From Planctomycetota bacterium (GTDB taxonomy: Bacteria > Planctomycetota > PUPC01 > DSUN01): 6,013 nucleotides of DNA. Under the pieces are notes generated by a model. It did no database searches. It saw nothing but the letters and a program-made list of their open reading frames with translations, and was not told where the DNA came from. The stretch's first letter is position 1. Every line of letters begins with the position of its first letter. Positions 4,308 through 6,013 of this stretch are shown one piece after another. The DNA lies in the NCBI GenBank assembly GCA_016872875.1, contig VGYW01000486.1, forward strand, positions 1 to 6,013, given 5' to 3'. The position numbers and the translations under genes are program-made.

Positions 4308-5858
4308 TCACTCGCCGACGGGGAGGCGGGTGGTGTAGTGGTGCTTGCTGAAAACCGCCTGCCCGGCCTCGCTTGCGAGGAAGTCCACGAATCGCTGCGC
4401 GAGCGCGCGGTCGGAGGCCGTGTTGAGGATGCCGATGGGGACGCGCGAGACGATGTTCTGGGCGGGCGGGATGGGCACGGCCTCGGCGCTGTCGGCGTAG
4501 TAGGCCGCCGTAGCATCCCACACCACTGCCGCGTCGAGCTGGCCGAGCTTCACCTGTATCCCAAGCTCGTTCACCGTCAGCGTCTCCACCTTCGTGTTCT
4601 TCTTGATCGCGTCGAGCTCGATGCTGTTCTTCTTGAAGAGGCTCACCGACACCTGGCCGACGGCGCAGGCATCTGGGTTTCCGAGGCCCAGGCGCAGGCC
4701 GGGCCGCGCGAGGTCGCCGAGCGACTTGATGGCCTTGGGGTTCCCCTTGGCCACGAGGATGACCGGGATGAAGAAGCAGACGTCGCGGCGCGAGGCGATG
4801 AGGCCGAACTTCTCCGCGCGGTCGAGGTAGTCCGCTTCGCCGGGCATGTAGAGGTCGCCCCGCTTGGAGGCCCGGATGTTCGAGAGCAGGGTGCCGGAGC
4901 CGGCATAGTCGGTGCGGACGGTCGCGCCGGTCTCTTTCTGGAATGCCTCGATGGCCTCGGCGACGGCCGGGCGGAGGCCGGCGCCGCAATACAGATGGAG
5001 GGTGCCGCCCGTCTGCGCTGCCGCGCCCGGCGCTGGGGAGAAGCCGAAGCTCGCCCAGACCTCACGGGTCTTGGGCGAGGCGGCAAACTCCGCGAAGGCC
5101 GCCGCAGCCTCGGGCGCCTTCGAGCACTTGAGGGTGGCAATCGTGACCTTGACGCAGCCCATGTCGATCACCCCGAACGTGGGCGTCGTCACCGCGTCCA
5201 CGCCCGGCTGGAGGCGAAAGGCGGACTCGATCGGCACCGCGTCGAGCTTCTCCTTGCGGAGGTGGGCTACCGCGTCCCACACGATTGTCGCGTCGAGGTT
5301 GCCGATGGCCACGGCGTTGGCTACCTCGCCGCCCATGCGGGTGCGGGTGACGACGTTGGCCTCGATCTCCTTGCGGAGGCCGGCCCTATCGAACATCAGG
5401 GGGTTGATGTGGCCGAGGGTGGAGTACTTCTCATCGGTCAGGCCGAGGCGGAGGTCCGGCTGGGCCAGGTCGCGCAGCCCCTTGATCCCCTTTGGGTTCC
5501 CTTTGGGCACGGCGATGGTCGGGGTGAGGGCGGCCATAGTCCAGACCTTCTCGGCCAGGCCCTTCTTCTGGGCGGCGGCCCCGAAGGGGTCGTGGCACAC
5601 GTAGAGGTCGCCGCGCTTCGCCTGCTCGATCTGGGTCAGAAGGGCGCCGGAGTCGCCGAAGTTGAACTGCACTTTGCGGCCGGTCTCGGCCTCATAGCGC
5701 TTGGCGAGCTCCTCCATCGCGGGTCGCATGGTGCCGCCCACGTGGCACAGGAGCGGCGCCTCCTTGCCACCGGGCCCCCCGCCCTCCTCCTTGCCGCAGC
5801 CCGCCACGACCGCCAGGCACGCGGCCAGCCACCTGAGGACTCTTGTCCAATCCGCCAT
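4308..5858 (-). CDS. Lipoprotein substrate-binding protein with two tandem ModA/WtpA-like domains
   Basis: This 516-residue extracytoplasmic protein would capture an oxyanion such as molybdate or tungstate for the adjacent permease. Residues 1-20 form a lipoprotein signal, with lipobox VAGC and Cys21 as the lipid anchor, followed by a Gly/Glu linker. Two homologous domains follow: A (about 36-276) and B (about 286-512). Equivalent pieces align: FNFGDSGALLTQI with DYAGSGTLLSNI; KRGDLYV with KRGDLYM; PKGNPKGIKGLRDL with AKGNPKAIKSLGDL; GNLDATIVWD with GQLDAAVVWD. Usual family members have one such domain in about 250 residues, so this is a duplication or fusion. The two halves have clearly diverged, implying an old event. 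ATG at 5858 is preferred over the in-frame ATG at 5879 because AGAGGA (5866-5871) lies seven bases before it and would otherwise fall inside the coding part. It heads the importer cassette. Other small anions remain possible. Confidence 0.87.
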   Translation of the reverse strand: MADWTRVLRWLAACLAVVAGCGKEEGGGPGGKEAPLLCHVGGTMRPAMEELAKRYEAETGRKVQFNFGDSGALLTQIEQAKRGDLYVCHDPFGAAAQKKGLAEKVWTMAALTPTIAVPKGNPKGIKGLRDLAQPDLRLGLTDEKYSTLGHINPLMFDRAGLRKEIEANVVTRTRMGGEVANAVAIGNLDATIVWDAVAHLRKEKLDAVPIESAFRLQPGVDAVTTPTFGVIDMGCVKVTIATLKCSKAPEAAAAFAEFAASPKTREVWASFGFSPAPGAAAQTGGTLHLYCGAGLRPAVAEAIEAFQKETGATVRTDYAGSGTLLSNIRASKRGDLYMPGEADYLDRAEKFGLIASRRDVCFFIPVILVAKGNPKAIKSLGDLARPGLRLGLGNPDACAVGQVSVSLFKKNSIELDAIKKNTKVETLTVNELGIQVKLGQLDAAVVWDATAAYYADSAEAVPIPPAQNIVSRVPIGILNTASDRALAQRFVDFLASEAGQAVFSKHHYTTRLPVGE

Positions 5859-5865
5859 TCTCTCT

Positions 5866-5871
5866 TCCTCT
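5866..5871 (-). promoter_or_regulatory. Ribosome binding site of the binding-protein gene
   Basis: AGAGGA on the minus strand is seven bases from the ATG at 5858 and decides that start over the upstream ATG at 5879. Confidence 0.55.
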
Positions 5872-5874
5872 CTT

Positions 5875-5942
5875 GTCACGCGTCACGGCCCAAATGACAC
5901 AATTTGGTCGTCACGCGAGTGACACAATTTGATCGTCGGGCC
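5875..5942. repeat. Pair of 18-bp direct repeats with nested short palindromes between divergent genes
   Basis: TGACACAATTTGGTCGTC at 5895-5912 and TGACACAATTTGATCGTC at 5920-5937 differ by one base and are 25 bp apart. GTCACGCG occurs at 5875-5882 and 5910-5917. GTCAC-GCGA-GTGAC at 5910-5923 can form a small hairpin, and GGCCC (5887-5891) faces GGGCC (5938-5942). The repeats lie upstream of both the importer and the rightward gene. They could be regulator sites, or transposase-binding sites at the end of an element that starts here. I could not find a convincing -10 box for either gene. Confidence 0.75.
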
Positions 5943-5976
5943 AAGAGGGGTATCCTTTGACGGAAAACCCCTTTTT

Positions 5977-5981
5977 AGGAG
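5977..5981 (+). promoter_or_regulatory. Ribosome binding site of the rightward partial gene
   Basis: AGGAG lies six bases before the ATG at 5988, a strong signal that supports calling a gene from only a few codons. Confidence 0.6.
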
Positions 5982-5987
5982 ACCAAG

Positions 5988-6013
5988 ATGGCCAAAAAAG
6001 TGCACCGAGGCTC
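5988..6013 (+). CDS. 5' end of a rightward gene, cut by the window edge
   Basis: ATG with a well-placed AGGAG opens MAKKVHRG and runs off the window. Eight residues are too few to name a product. A basic N-terminus like this is seen in transposase OrfA proteins and in small ribosomal or DNA-binding proteins, among others. The upstream stretch (about 5943-5987) is less GC-rich than the importer genes, and the paired direct repeats just before it could be transposon end sites, so a mobile-element gene is possible but unproven. Confidence 0.5.

Noticed and set aside
4151..4516. Extension of the permease frame to 4516.
   Set aside because: It would overlap the receptor gene and translate the palindromic tract into Ser/Arg/Thr-rich low-complexity sequence with no family similarity.
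4338..5897. Plus-strand frame of 519 codons opposite the binding-protein gene.
   Set aside because: It mirrors the real gene on the other strand, has no recognisable motif, and is typical of antisense frames in GC-rich genes.
5859..5987. Moco riboswitch or ModE operator upstream of the importer.
   Set aside because: The region is short and I see neither the riboswitch architecture nor a ModE-like palindrome; only the twin direct repeats stand out.

Overview
The window is GC-rich bacterial DNA with one minus-strand block: a three-gene ABC importer cassette of the molybdate/tungstate (Mod/Wtp) type, then a family 4 glycosyltransferase. The coding genes look ordinary, but the spaces between them, and in two cases the genes themselves, are filled with unrelated short repeats. 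A 69-bp double-hairpin tandem repeat, GATCCGAC and CGTGAT microsatellites and CAGGTAAAATGA hairpins are, from memory only, typical of large repeat-rich Planctomycetota and related PVC genomes (Verrucomicrobiota, Lentisphaerota). I therefore suggest a planctomycete-like organism. This is inference: there is no rRNA or marker gene here.

Layout from the right end. At 5988 a plus-strand gene begins and runs out of the window. Between it and the importer (5859-5987) are two 18-bp direct repeats. The minus-strand cassette reads: lipoprotein substrate-binding protein with two tandem binding domains (5858-4308); a 157-bp gap holding a long GTCCTCGTC-type inverted repeat; permease (4150-3308); and ATPase (3311-2238), joined to the permease by an ATGA stop/start overlap. 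Twenty bases past the ATPase stop lies a good sigma-70-type promoter (TTGACA, 17 bp, TACACT). It serves a 115-base leader containing a 9-bp microsatellite, and then the glycosyltransferase (2067-364).

The glycosyltransferase is the most unusual gene. Its two Rossmann domains are both intact, but the linker between them carries about 190 residues encoded by 8.4 copies of a 69-bp (23-codon) repeat, inserted in frame. Without the insert it would be about 375 residues, normal for the family. Its stop codon sits in the arm of an AT-rich 89-bp inverted repeat (287-375). The left end (1-188) has no gene. It carries five alternating copies of a 15-bp site, TTGACCCACTATGGG, which resembles the multiple terminal sites of some transposons.

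The importer genes should work together: the lipoprotein captures an oxyanion outside the membrane, the permease dimer passes it through, and the ATPase drives transport. The glycosyltransferase has its own promoter and no evident functional tie to the transporter. I see no new enzymatic or defence system. The observation most worth following is the dense settlement of unrelated repeat families, including in-frame insertions in two coding sequences.
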